Positions 34,426-43,385 of a stretch of DNA of 63,789 nucleotides are shown piece by piece. The first letter of the stretch is position 1. Each line of letters opens with the position of its first letter. Below the pieces are notes generated by a model, which was not told where the DNA came from, made no database searches, and was given only the letters and a program-made list of their open reading frames with translations. A program made the translations under genes and the position numbers. Location: NCBI GenBank assembly GCA_964350145.1, contig CAYGJL010000017.1, forward strand, positions 1-63,789, given 5' to 3'. The DNA is from JACDCY01 sp964350145. Lineage in GTDB: Bacteria > Gemmatimonadota > Gemmatimonadetes > Gemmatimonadales > Gemmatimonadaceae.

Positions 34426-35733
34426 GTGCTCAGGATCGTCGTAACAGTGCTCGGCCTCTCAGCCGCGGGCGACGGATTGCCCGCCAAGAAACCTTCGGCC
34501 GTCGGAATGTCGGCCGGGAGGCTCGAATCCGTCGAGCGCATCGTCACGCGCGGAATCGAGGCCGGCGGCTATCCGGGCGCGTCCGTCGTGGTCGGCCGCA
34601 GGGGCGCGGTGGTATTCCAGCGCGGCTTCGGCCGCCTCAGCTGGAGCCCCGAGAGCAACTCGGTCAGCCCGGACACGAGCATCTACGACGTCGCGTCGCT
34701 CACGAAGGTCGTCGGCACCACGGCGGCGATCATGGCGCTGTACGACGACGGCAAGATCCAGCTCGACGCCCCCGTCACGCGCTACCTGCCGGAGTTCAGC
34801 GGCGGGCTCAACGACATGGTCACGGTGAGCGATCTCCTGACGCATCGCTCGGGGCTGCCCGCAGCGCGCGATCTCTGGCGCGTGGCCCGCACTCCGGAGC
34901 AGGCGCGAGCGATGGTGCTGTCCACGCGCGTGCGCGACATCTCCGGCAGGAAGTATTTGTACTCCGACCTCGGCGCGGACGTGCTCGGCTTCATCGCCGA
35001 GAAGGTCTCGCGGCAGCCGCTGGACGTGTTCCTGCACAATCGCGTGTACGGACCGCTCCGGATGCACAACACGTTTTTCCGCCCCGCCGATTCGCTTCGC
35101 TATCGCGTGGCTCCGACCGAGCTGGTATCGCCGCGCGGCTATCCGGTCCACGGCCAGGTGCACGACGAGAACGCGCACGCTCTGGGCGGAGTCGCGGGGC
35201 ACGCCGGGCTGTTCAGCACCGCGTCCGATCTCGCTGTTTTCGGGCAGATGATGCTGGAAGGCGGCGCGTACGACGGCGTCCGCATATTCGCGGACACGAC
35301 GGTGGCGCTGTTCACCCGCCGCACCGCGGGCCAGCGCGCGCTCGGCTGGGACACGGCCGACGGCGACGGGGGCGCAGGCAGATACCTGACGCCGCGCGCG
35401 TACGGCCATACCGGATTCACCGGGACGTCCATGTGGATCGATCCGGACCGGCAGATGTTCGTCATCCTCCTCACGAACCGCGTGCACGCCGCGAAGGCGC
35501 GCTATCCGGGTCGGGTCATCTCCGACGTGCGGGCCGATTTGGCGGACGCAGCGATGCTCGCCGTGATCGACGGGCCGCGCGGCGAGATGAAGATGCCGAC
35601 GGCTTTCCGCGCCGACCGCCGCATCGGCTGGAACACGGATCCGAGAAAGGCGCGCGCCGCGGCTGCCGCGGCTGCGCGGAAGCGGGCTGCTGCCCGGCGG
35701 ACGAGAGCGAAGAGCGCCGGGAGAAGCGGGTGA
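34426..35733 (+). CDS. Serine hydrolase of the beta-lactamase (class C-like) family
   Basis: This 435-residue protein has the SxxK motif (Ser91-Leu-Thr-Lys94 in VASLTKVV), a Tyr-Ser-Asp motif in KYLYSDLGADVLGF and a HTGFTGTS segment in the KTG position. The GTG at 34426 has GGAG 7 bases upstream and gives a signal-like start MLRIVVTVLGLSAAG; a GTG at 34393 would make it longer. The family includes esterases, DD-peptidases and beta-lactamases, and the substrate is unknown. The last 35 residues form a Lys/Arg/Ala-rich tail (KARAAAAAAARKRAAARR), odd for an exported hydrolase. The stop overlaps the next gene (GTGA). Confidence 0.85.
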   Translation: MLRIVVTVLGLSAAGDGLPAKKPSAVGMSAGRLESVERIVTRGIEAGGYPGASVVVGRRGAVVFQRGFGRLSWSPESNSVSPDTSIYDVASLTKVVGTTAAIMALYDDGKIQLDAPVTRYLPEFSGGLNDMVTVSDLLTHRSGLPAARDLWRVARTPEQARAMVLSTRVRDISGRKYLYSDLGADVLGFIAEKVSRQPLDVFLHNRVYGPLRMHNTFFRPADSLRYRVAPTELVSPRGYPVHGQVHDENAHALGGVAGHAGLFSTASDLAVFGQMMLEGGAYDGVRIFADTTVALFTRRTAGQRALGWDTADGDGGAGRYLTPRAYGHTGFTGTSMWIDPDRQMFVILLTNRVHAAKARYPGRVISDVRADLADAAMLAVIDGPRGEMKMPTAFRADRRIGWNTDPRKARAAAAAAARKRAAARRTRAKSAGRSG

Positions 35734-36080
35734 GCGACGAACCCGCGTCGGCGGAGAGCGCGACGCCGGCCGCGCAGGACGGAGCCGTCAGCGAGGAGCA
35801 GGTCAAACTCGCGCTTCGCCGCGTGAAGGATCCCGACCTCCACCTCAATATCGTGGATCTGGGCCTGTTGTACGGGATTCGCGTGGACGGCTCCACGGTG
35901 AACGTGGACATGACGCTCACGTCGCCCGCATGTCCTTCAGGGCCCGAGATCGTCAGCAGCGTAGAGCGCGAAGTGGGAGCAATCGAAGGCGTCGAGGACG
36001 TCAAAACCAACATCGTGTGGACGCCCTTCTGGACGCCCGACAGGATCAAGCCGCGGGTGCGCGCCTATCTAGGGCTGTAG
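35730..36080 (+). CDS. DUF59 / MIP18-family Fe-S assembly factor (SufT-like)
   Basis: This 116-residue protein has the segment VKDPDLHLNIVDLGLLYGI, the conserved LTSPACPSGPEI with the reactive Cys, and VWTPFWTPDRIKPRVRAYLGL at the end. This is the PaaD/SufT/MIP18 domain, linked to iron-sulfur cluster maturation or delivery. It lies 9 kb from the SUF cluster of this window. The GTG start overlaps the stop of the serine hydrolase. The 3' end overlaps the convergent RNase D gene by 12 bp. Confidence 0.9.
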   Translation: MSDEPASAESATPAAQDGAVSEEQVKLALRRVKDPDLHLNIVDLGLLYGIRVDGSTVNVDMTLTSPACPSGPEIVSSVEREVGAIEGVEDVKTNIVWTPFWTPDRIKPRVRAYLGL

Positions 36081-37247
36081 CGCTCGCAGAAAATCCGGGC
36101 CGAGCTCCTTCGCCTGCCACTTTCTCAGCTCGCGAACTTCGGCGAGCCCCTCCATGGTCGCGGGGTTCCGCCGCGCCACCGCTTCCAGCCGCTCCCGCGA
36201 ACACAGCACGCCCGGATCGAGCTGCAACCGCTTCGCCGCGACGTCGCGCGCCCCCCTGAGCAGTGTCGCGCGCCGGTCGAAGTCCGGGTCCTTCTGCCAG
36301 CGCAACGACTTGGGGTACCGGGGGAGCTTGTCCTCGGAAAGCGCCATCCCTCCCGCGACCACGTCGAGAATCTCCCGCGACGCCCGCTGCGCGAGCGAGC
36401 GCGGCATCCCCTTAATGCCGAGCAATTGGTCCTCCCGTGTCGGCGCGGTGCGGGCCAGCTCCAGCAGCACCTCGTTCGCCATTACCCGGAATACCGCCCG
36501 GTCCAGCTCCGCTGCCTTCGAATCGCGCCACTGCGCCAGTTCGCCCAGGACAGCCAGCTCGCGCCGCGTGAGGTCACGTGCTCCCTTTATGCGCATGAAT
36601 GCGAGCGACTCGTCCTCCTCGGCCCAGCGCGTCCCCTCCAAAAGGTCGAACTCTTCGCGGGCCCACTCCATCCTCCCGAGGCGCTCGAGATCGGCGCCGA
36701 TCAGATCGCGAAGCTGCAGGAGGTACCGCGTGTCCTCCTGCGCGTACTCGAGCATGTCCTGCGGCAGCGGCCGCATGGACCAGTCGGCGCGCTGATGCTT
36801 CTTCTCGAGCCTGATCCCGAGGTATTTCTCCAACAGCGCGCCGAGGCCGAAGGCGGGAATTCCCAGGAGCTGGGCGGCGATGCGGGTATCGAAGATGTTG
36901 CTGGGATGCCAGCCGTAATCCTGATGCAGCAGCCGGAGGTCGTAGTCCGCGTCGTGCAGCACGACTTCGACGGACCGGTCCGCGAGCACCGCGCCGAGAG
37001 CGGGAAGGTCGCCGCCCGTGAGCGGATCGATCACGGCGGTAACGTCGCGGGTCGAGAGCTGGATCAGGTATATCCGGTCCACGAACCGGTGGAAGCTCGC
37101 GCCCTCCGTGTCGATCGCGATCCTGTCCACGCGTCCGATCGACGCCATGAGTTGTTCGGCCGCCTTGGGCGTATCCACGTACTGCGCGTCGTGACGGGCG
37201 GTTCCCGGAGCCGCAGCGGCGGCGATGGGATTGGTAGGTGCGGGCAT
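36069..37247 (-). CDS. rnd: Ribonuclease D
   Basis: This 392-residue 3'-5' exoribonuclease of tRNA maturation has the DEDD exonuclease motifs: IAIDTEGASFHRF near residue 47 (DxE), VLHDADYDLRLL near residue 97, and YAQEDTRYLLQLRD near residue 172. HRDC domains follow, e.g. ELAQWRDSKAAELDRAVFRV. The ATG at 37247 gives MPAPTNPIAAAA; an earlier in-frame start would read into the divergent gene. Only 20 bp separate it from the start of the PLP enzyme gene. Confidence 0.95.
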   Translation of the reverse strand: MPAPTNPIAAAAAPGTARHDAQYVDTPKAAEQLMASIGRVDRIAIDTEGASFHRFVDRIYLIQLSTRDVTAVIDPLTGGDLPALGAVLADRSVEVVLHDADYDLRLLHQDYGWHPSNIFDTRIAAQLLGIPAFGLGALLEKYLGIRLEKKHQRADWSMRPLPQDMLEYAQEDTRYLLQLRDLIGADLERLGRMEWAREEFDLLEGTRWAEEDESLAFMRIKGARDLTRRELAVLGELAQWRDSKAAELDRAVFRVMANEVLLELARTAPTREDQLLGIKGMPRSLAQRASREILDVVAGGMALSEDKLPRYPKSLRWQKDPDFDRRATLLRGARDVAAKRLQLDPGVLCSRERLEAVARRNPATMEGLAEVRELRKWQAKELGPDFLRALQP

Positions 37248-37267
37248 TTGAGTGTAAGGGGAATCTA

Positions 37268-38248
37268 GTGACGGCGCCGGCCGGACCGGAGATCGCGCTC
37301 TATCGCAGATTCCCCGCGCTGCGAAGCATTCCACGCGCGCGGCTGTGCGCGCTCCCCTCTCCGGTGATGAGCGCGTGCGCGATCCACCCGGAACTCTGGC
37401 TCAAGCGCGACGACCTCAATGCGGACGCGTTCGGCGGCAACAAGGCGCGCTCGCTCGAATTCCTGCTGGGCGATGTGCGTGCAGGGGATGTCGTGCTCAC
37501 GATCGGCGGAGAGGGTTCGACGCACGTGCTGGCCACCGCGACGCATGCTCGCGCGATCGGCGCCAGCACGATCGCGATGCGCTGGAAGCACGACATGAAC
37601 CCGGGGGCGGAGATCGTGTCGGACCTGATCTCGCGCGCCGCAACCGGACCGATCTCGAGCAACGCCGTCTTCGCGATCGTGCGCGCGACCACGCGCCGGC
37701 TGCGTACCCGCGTTCACTACGTGCCGCTCGGAGGCAGCACGCGCCTCGGCGTTCTGGCGCAGGTCAACGCCGGCCTCGAGCTGGCGGAGCAGATCGCCGC
37801 CGGAGCCTTGCCCGCTCCGGCCCGCGTAGTGCTGCCGCTCGGCAGCGGCGGCACCACCGCCGGATTGGCGCTCGGGTTTGCCATTGCCGGACTGGATATC
37901 GAAGTAATCGGCGCGCGGGTCGCGCCCAGGATCGCCGCGAACAAGCGGCGGGTGGCGGCGCTGGTGCGGGGCGCGCGGAAGCTGATATTCCGCGCGACCG
38001 GCGAGCGCGTGGCGCGAGTGCCGCGGGGGATGGTCCGCGTCGTGCACAACGTGTACGGCGGAGCGTACGGGCGCGCCCTGCGAGGCGCGGACGCAGCGGC
38101 CAGCTTGTTGCACGAGTCATACGGTATCCGGCTGGACTCGACGTACGGCGCGAAGGCATTCGTCGCCGCGCTCGCCTGCGCGCGCGAGCTGGACGGTCCC
38201 ACCCTTTTCTGGCTGACTTTCGATGGGCGATGTCTCGACGCTCCCTAA
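37268..38248 (+). CDS. PLP-dependent enzyme, ACC deaminase / D-cysteine desulfhydrase family
   Basis: This 326-residue fold-II PLP enzyme has the Lys that should bind PLP in AFGGNKARSLEFLLG near residue 52 and the glycine-rich phosphate loop in LPLGSGGTTAGLALG near residue 195. The family removes ammonia or sulfide from small amino acids such as D-cysteine or 1-aminocyclopropane-1-carboxylate; which one applies is not decidable here. The GTG at 37268 is chosen because the frame upstream overlaps rnd. The gene overlaps the following hydrolase gene by 26 bp. Confidence 0.85.
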   Translation: MTAPAGPEIALYRRFPALRSIPRARLCALPSPVMSACAIHPELWLKRDDLNADAFGGNKARSLEFLLGDVRAGDVVLTIGGEGSTHVLATATHARAIGASTIAMRWKHDMNPGAEIVSDLISRAATGPISSNAVFAIVRATTRRLRTRVHYVPLGGSTRLGVLAQVNAGLELAEQIAAGALPAPARVVLPLGSGGTTAGLALGFAIAGLDIEVIGARVAPRIAANKRRVAALVRGARKLIFRATGERVARVPRGMVRVVHNVYGGAYGRALRGADAAASLLHESYGIRLDSTYGAKAFVAALACARELDGPTLFWLTFDGRCLDAP

Positions 38249-39026
38249 CGGGCTGACCGTAGTGTACGACGAGGTGGGCACCGGCCTGCCGTTCGTCCTG
38301 CTGCACGGCTTCCCGCACAACCGATCACTGTGGGCCCCTCAGACCAGCGCTCTCCTCGAGCACGGGCGGTGCATCGCGCCTGATCTGCGAGGCTTCGGAG
38401 AGTCGGGTCGCCAAGGACCGTACTCGATGGAGCAGTACGCGGAAGATGTCATCGAGCTGCTGGCAACGCTCGGCATCGACCGCGCAGTCGTGGGCGGGCT
38501 GTCCATGGGAGGCTACGTGGCATTCGCGATCTGGCGTGCGAAGCCGCAGCTGGTGCGGGCGCTCGTGCTCGCCGACACCCGTCCCGGTGCGGACTCCCCG
38601 GACGCGCGGCGCAAGCGGATGGAGTTGATCGCCCTAGCGAAGGCGAGCGGCGCGGGCGCTGTGGCGAACGCGCAGATATCGGGCATGGTCGGCGCCACCA
38701 CGCGCGCGCAGAATCCCGCGCTCGTAGATGGCTTGCATCAGATGCTCGCCGGAGCACCCGTAGAAGGGGTCATCGGCGCGCTCCAGGCGATGATGGACCG
38801 GCCGGACTCGACGGACATGCTGCCGGCGATCACCGTCCCGACGCTGATCGTTGTCGGAGAGGAAGACGCGCTGACGCCGGTGAAGGAATCGCACGCAATG
38901 CACGCGGCGATCCCCGGCAGCAGGCTGGAGGTGATTCCCGGCGCGGGCCACTGCAGCAATCTGGAAAAACCCGCGGCGTTCAACCACGTGCTCGGCGAAT
39001 TTCTCAGCGCGCTGAACTACGCCTGA
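38223..39026 (+). CDS. Alpha/beta-fold hydrolase
   Basis: This 267-residue protein has the oxyanion segment LLHGFPHNRSLW near residue 20, nucleophile elbow VVGGLSMGGYVA near residue 92, acid in VVGEEDALTP and catalytic His in PGAGHCSNLEKP near residue 242. This is the classical Ser-Asp-His set of esterases and C-C hydrolases of the AB_hydrolase_1 family. It is cytoplasmic, with no signal peptide. It is translationally overlapped with the PLP enzyme gene. Substrate unknown. Confidence 0.92.
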   Translation: MGDVSTLPNGLTVVYDEVGTGLPFVLLHGFPHNRSLWAPQTSALLEHGRCIAPDLRGFGESGRQGPYSMEQYAEDVIELLATLGIDRAVVGGLSMGGYVAFAIWRAKPQLVRALVLADTRPGADSPDARRKRMELIALAKASGAGAVANAQISGMVGATTRAQNPALVDGLHQMLAGAPVEGVIGALQAMMDRPDSTDMLPAITVPTLIVVGEEDALTPVKESHAMHAAIPGSRLEVIPGAGHCSNLEKPAAFNHVLGEFLSALNYA

Positions 39027-39050
39027 GCGCGGCACTGTGGCGAGGGTCGC

Positions 39051-39135
39051 GTGCTGCCGGGGTATCCTCGACTGCGCCTACGCTCGCAAACTGCGCTCGC
39101 TAACACGGCGCTGTCGAGGACACCCCGGCGCGCAC
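39051..39135. repeat. Long-armed inverted repeat 1
   Basis: Arms at 39051-39072 and 39113-39135 share a 16-base core, CCGGGGT(A/G)TCCTCGAC, with one mismatch, plus GTG/CAC ends. The 40-base loop contains CGCCTACGCTCGC, the complement style of the GCGTAGCG loops in the other long hairpins. It lies in the 260-bp intergenic stretch after the hydrolase gene. Confidence 0.7.
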
Positions 39136-39170
39136 GCTCCCTCTGGCACCGGGTACGAACGCAGACGAGA

Positions 39171-39223
39171 CGAGGGCGATCGGTGTCCCCGAAGCGAGCG
39201 TAGCGGGATACCGATTGCCCTCG
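39171..39223. repeat. Long-armed inverted repeat 2
   Basis: Arms CGAGGGCGATCGGTGTCCCC (39171-39190) and its imperfect complement at 39205-39223 have two mismatches. The loop contains GAAGCGAGCGTAGC. It lies 36 bp after repeat 1 in the same intergenic space. Confidence 0.7.
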
Positions 39224-39225
39224 TC

Positions 39226-39253
39226 GCGCGGGCACATACGCGCGGGCACATAC
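39226..39253. repeat. 14-bp direct repeat
   Basis: Two perfect copies of GCGCGGGCACATAC lie next to each other. The unit length is twice seven, in line with the heptamer arrays elsewhere. It is followed by 33 bp of non-coding sequence and then the ferredoxin stop. Confidence 0.75.
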
Positions 39254-39286
39254 GCGCGCGCCCAGCCAAGCGTCCGCGGAGATCAG

Positions 39287-39550
39287 CTAGCGCTGCGGGC
39301 GGCCGGGCGGGGGGTCGGCTTTAAAGACGTCGCGATTGATCTGGACGAACTGCTGCATGTTCGCCGGCACGTCTTCTTCCGGGAAGATCGCTGTGACGGG
39401 GCACTCGGGCTCGCACGCGCCGCAATCGATGCACTCGTCCGGGTGGATGTACAGCTGCTCCGGACCTTCGTAAATGCAGTCCACGGGACAGACGTCAACG
39501 CAGGCTCTGTCCTTGGTGTCCTTGCAGGCTTCGGTTATTACGTAGGGCAT
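39287..39550 (-). CDS. fdxA: Ferredoxin, 3Fe-4S/4Fe-4S type
   Basis: This 87-residue electron carrier begins MPYVITEACKDTKDRACVDVC. Its Cys pattern CKDTKDRACVDVCPVDCI plus CIDCGACEPECP matches seven-iron ferredoxins of the FdxA type. The normal length is about 80-110. It is a single gene read leftward, between the palindrome-rich stretch and a short spacer. Its partner enzyme is not evident. Confidence 0.93.
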   Translation of the reverse strand: MPYVITEACKDTKDRACVDVCPVDCIYEGPEQLYIHPDECIDCGACEPECPVTAIFPEEDVPANMQQFVQINRDVFKADPPPGRPQR

Positions 39551-39641
39551 TCGTAGGTTGACGCGTGGAGACCGGCGTAGGTCGAATAATAGGCGCCGGG
39601 CGGACGCCGCTCAACGCTCGACGGCCATTCGGCCAGAAGAA

Positions 39642-39947
39642 TCACTCGTGCAGCTCGGGATTGAACCGATAGAGCGTCACCGTGCGCCCGATCACCTGCA
39701 CCACCTCCGAGCGTGTGCGCTTGGACAGCACCTCGGCGGCCTCCCTGGCCTTGAGGTCGGTCCCCTTGCCGATCTTCACCTTCACCAGCTCGCGGGTGCG
39801 CAGCACGTCCTGCAGCGACGCCACCAGCGCGTCGTTGATCCCCTGTCCCCCGACGTGAACCGCGGGATCGAGGTGGTGGGCCTCCGCGCGCAGCGTCGCG
39901 CGATCCTTTCCTTTCATGGCGCCGGGCTCTCCTTGTGTGCGAAGCAT
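39642..39947 (-). CDS. yhbY: YhbY-family RNA-binding protein (CRM domain)
   Basis: This 101-residue protein, or 91 if started at MKGKDRATLRAEAHHL (39917), is made of a single CRM domain. Conserved parts are LDPAVHVGGQGINDALVASL, the basic LVKVKIG and IGRTVTLYRF. YhbY proteins associate with pre-50S ribosomes. It follows the M23 peptidase gene by 13 bp on the same strand. Confidence 0.92.
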   Translation of the reverse strand: MLRTQGEPGAMKGKDRATLRAEAHHLDPAVHVGGQGINDALVASLQDVLRTRELVKVKIGKGTDLKAREAAEVLSKRTRSEVVQVIGRTVTLYRFNPELHE

Positions 39948-39960
39948 GATACTCGCGCGG

Positions 39961-40620
39961 TCACCGGGCGCGCTCCCGGCCCGCGATCCTCAAGTGCGGG
40001 CGAATGTCTACGGGTGGGCCGTTCCACCAGTCGCTACGCTCTGGATCGACGCGCAACGCCTGAAAGTGCAGGTGCGGAAAATTGCCCGGCGCGTTCCCGC
40101 TCGTGCCGACGTAGCCGAGCACGTCCCCCTGCCGAAACACCGCGCCCTGGGAGACCCGATCGTGGTACCGCTCGAGATGCGCGTAGTAGTACACAAACCT
40201 CCGCCGCGAATCGAGGAGGTACAGCGTCGTGCCGCCGAGTGCGTTCTGCCGCATGCTGAGAATCGTGCCGTCCGCGGCGGCGATCACCGGCGTTCCCCGG
40301 CGGGCGGGAATGTCCACCGCCCGGTGCGTGCGGCCGCCCGACCGCGCGGCGCTGTACGAGTCTCGCAGCTCCGACGGCGCGACGCCCGCGACTGGCACCA
40401 TCAGCCGTCTCGCGGCGAAATACGCCGCGTCCGCCCGCGCGGCTGCCGCCGCCGCGGAGGGCGTCGTGGCCGGCACCGGCGCCGTCTCCGGATCGACGAT
40501 GTCCACCACCGCCGGCACGGGTCCTCGCGGGGTCAGAGGCGTGAGCGTCGGCCCGCAGGCGGAGAACGCGAGAATGCCCGCCGCCGTGCGCGAGATCCGA
40601 AGCGATAGCCTGGAGGTCAT
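39961..40620 (-). CDS. M23-family peptidase (LytM domain), exported
   Basis: This 219-residue protein starts MTSRLSLRISRTAAGILAFSACG, a lipoprotein-like signal with Cys22. The LytM zinc site is intact: HRAVDIPARRGTPV near residue 118 (HxxxD) and NFPHLHFQAL near residue 187 (HxH). It is expected to cut peptidoglycan cross-bridges or to act as a hydrolase activator. The start codon lies inside the 22-bp arm of a perfect palindrome, with no visible ribosome site, so either the start is further inside or translation is structurally limited. Confidence 0.88.
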   Translation of the reverse strand: MTSRLSLRISRTAAGILAFSACGPTLTPLTPRGPVPAVVDIVDPETAPVPATTPSAAAAAARADAAYFAARRLMVPVAGVAPSELRDSYSAARSGGRTHRAVDIPARRGTPVIAAADGTILSMRQNALGGTTLYLLDSRRRFVYYYAHLERYHDRVSQGAVFRQGDVLGYVGTSGNAPGNFPHLHFQALRVDPERSDWWNGPPVDIRPHLRIAGRERAR

Positions 40621-40692
40621 GGCATGCTGTGCCGTCTGAGGCACCGTCTTGGCGTAGCGTAGGTGCCGAGGACGGCACAGCATGCCATGACC
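40615..40692. repeat. Long-armed perfect palindrome 3
   Basis: GGTCATGGCATGCTGTGCCGTC at 40615-40636 is repeated as an exact complement at 40671-40692 (22 bp). The 34-base loop has its own small stem (GGCACC / GGTGCC) around GGCGTAGCGTA. It lies between thiC and the M23 peptidase gene and covers the start codon of the latter. Confidence 0.9.
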
Positions 40693-40709
40693 CGCAGCGA
40701 TCCAGCCGA

Positions 40710-42074
<1,365 letters not shown>

Positions 42075-42080
42075 GTTGAC

Positions 42081-42146
42081 TCCCTACGCCGGTACTAGCC
42101 GGATCAGGTTATGAGGGACTCTCTCAGCCAGTGAAGGCACCCCTGT
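42081..42146 (-). promoter_or_regulatory. TPP (THI-box) riboswitch of thiC
   Basis: Read on the minus strand, the segment has CAGGGGTGCC, then GCTGAGAGA (pyrimidine-binding CUGAGA), then AACCTGATCCGGCTAGTACC and GCGTAGGGA, which is the complete THI-box order. It ends 7 bases before the thiC ATG, and the GGGAG at its 3' edge is the only ribosome site. Control is therefore most likely at translation start, by hiding the SD inside the folded aptamer. Confidence 0.95.
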
Positions 42147-42154
42147 CTTCTCCG

Positions 42155-42160
42155 AATATA
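42155..42160 (-). promoter_or_regulatory. Candidate -10 box of thiC
   Basis: TATATT on the minus strand would place the transcript start about 7 bases downstream, right at the 5' edge of the riboswitch. No good -35 box is seen. It sits in the loop of a small CTCCGAA / TTCGGAG inverted repeat. Confidence 0.4.
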
Positions 42161-42205
42161 CCGACTTTCGGAGAGGAATCGGCGATTTTGGGTTGGTGAC
42201 GTGCG

Positions 42206-42366
42206 ACTGCGGACGGCGGACCATTGCGGCCTCAGGACTCACTACAATCGCGGATCGATGATTAAGTGCGGATTGCGGAGAGGCATCCGCGGTTCTCAGT
42301 CCTCGATTAATCGCCGATCCGCGATGGCCGCTAGTCCTGAGGCCGCAAAGTCCTCAATCCGTAATC
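42206..42366. repeat. Nested inverted repeats upstream of thiC
   Basis: Outer arms TTGCGGCCTCAGGACT (42224-42239) and its exact complement (42333-42348) enclose inner arms ATCGCGGATCG (42247-42257) and its exact complement (42315-42325), with further partial pairing inside. Short GCGGATT/GCGGAGA-like units at 7-bp spacing are visible. A 66-residue frame here is not believable as a gene. No other feature explains the stretch. Confidence 0.75.
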
Positions 42367-42383
42367 GAAAGCACCAGATGCCG

Positions 42384-42414
42384 AAAAAAACGCGGCCATG
42401 AGGGCCGCGTTTTT
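42384..42414 (-). terminator. Rho-independent terminator
   Basis: The stem CGCGGCC / GGCCGCG (42391-42397 with 42403-42409) has a 5-base loop. On the minus strand it is followed by seven T, placed 20 bases after the stop of the Pro-rich lipoprotein gene. On the plus strand five T follow, so it can work both ways. Confidence 0.85.
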
Positions 42415-42434
42415 CATTGCTGCGCTCTTCGGTC

Positions 42435-43220
42435 CTACTGGAAGTCGCCGCTCGCCGCGGCTCGCCCTTCACGGACGTTGCTGCTGGTCCCCGAGGTTCC
42501 ACCGCTGGGCATCGGCCGCATCCTGGACGAAGACGACGAGATCGGCCGGGCAGCCACATCCCGCGGGCGCGAAGGGGCGCTGCGAACCACCGGACGGGTT
42601 CCGTCCATCCGACCGCTTCGGTCGCCCATCGTCACCCGCCCCGTACCGCGCGTTCTGGGCGGGAAACGCTCGTTGATCGCGATCGGCGTACGACCACGGC
42701 CTGCGCCGGGCGGAATGCAACGGTCCTCACCGACGTCACCGCCACGAAGCACTACGGTTCCGGCGATTCCGATGATCGTTCCCCAATCGGTGCCGCGGCT
42801 TCCCGTCCCGGAACCGCCGGGGGCGGGCTCGATTGCGCGCGGACGCGTCGTGGCCGCGACCTCGACCGGCGCCTCAACCGCGGTCTCGGGAGCAGGCATC
42901 GGCTCATCCGCCGCCGCCACTTCCGGCTCCTCGACGATCTCGTACTCCGGCTGCACGTCGGCTACGACTTGCGGCGTCGGCGAGCGACGCGGGCGTGGAG
43001 CGCGGGTGGACGGAGCGACCGCCCTGGCCGGCGGAGTGGTCCGCTCGACCGCGCCGACTATCCGGGTCTGATCGACCGAGCGCAACGCGAGCTGGAGATC
43101 CGCGTCAGCCGAGGCCAGCGCAAGATCGTTCTGGAGCTCCGCGGAGATGCGCGAGCTGTCGCCGCAACCGGCCGCGAGCAGAGCTCCACACGACACGAGG
43201 ACCTTCAATGCGCGATACAT
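42435..43220 (-). CDS. Pro/Ala-rich predicted lipoprotein
   Basis: This 261-residue protein starts at an ATG with AGGAG 7 bases upstream and reads MYRALKVLVSCGALLAAGCGDSS, a lipoprotein signal with Cys19. The mature chain is Pro, Ala, Val, Glu, Arg and Ser-rich (PEYEIVEEPEVAAADEP), then Arg/Gly-rich, and appears largely disordered, with a hydrophobic WGTIIGIAGTVVLRGG segment in the middle. No domain was recognised. A periplasm-spanning linker is possible. A good terminator follows. Confidence 0.65.
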   Translation of the reverse strand: MYRALKVLVSCGALLAAGCGDSSRISAELQNDLALASADADLQLALRSVDQTRIVGAVERTTPPARAVAPSTRAPRPRRSPTPQVVADVQPEYEIVEEPEVAAADEPMPAPETAVEAPVEVAATTRPRAIEPAPGGSGTGSRGTDWGTIIGIAGTVVLRGGDVGEDRCIPPGAGRGRTPIAINERFPPRTRGTGRVTMGDRSGRMDGTRPVVRSAPSRPRDVAARPISSSSSRMRPMPSGGTSGTSSNVREGRAAASGDFQ

Positions 43221-43385
43221 GTTGTCTCCTGCGCGAACCGGTACGGGCTTGTACGGCACTCGCGCTGCAGTTCGAACGTGCCAGGTGCAACCGGCACGCC
43301 CTCGGTAGATACCATCCATGCCGCCGTAACCTTCTATGTTGTCCATCTGGAGAGACAGTCCGTGTCGCGAAGCGAGGACGCCTCA

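Noticed and set aside
39037..39324. Short frames on both strands in the palindrome-rich stretch
   Set aside because: They exist because repeats of GC-rich sequence lack stops; translations are Arg/Ala/Gly mixtures.
42201..42401. 66-codon frame upstream of thiC
   Set aside because: It runs through the nested palindromes and the terminator, with low-complexity product and no ribosome site.
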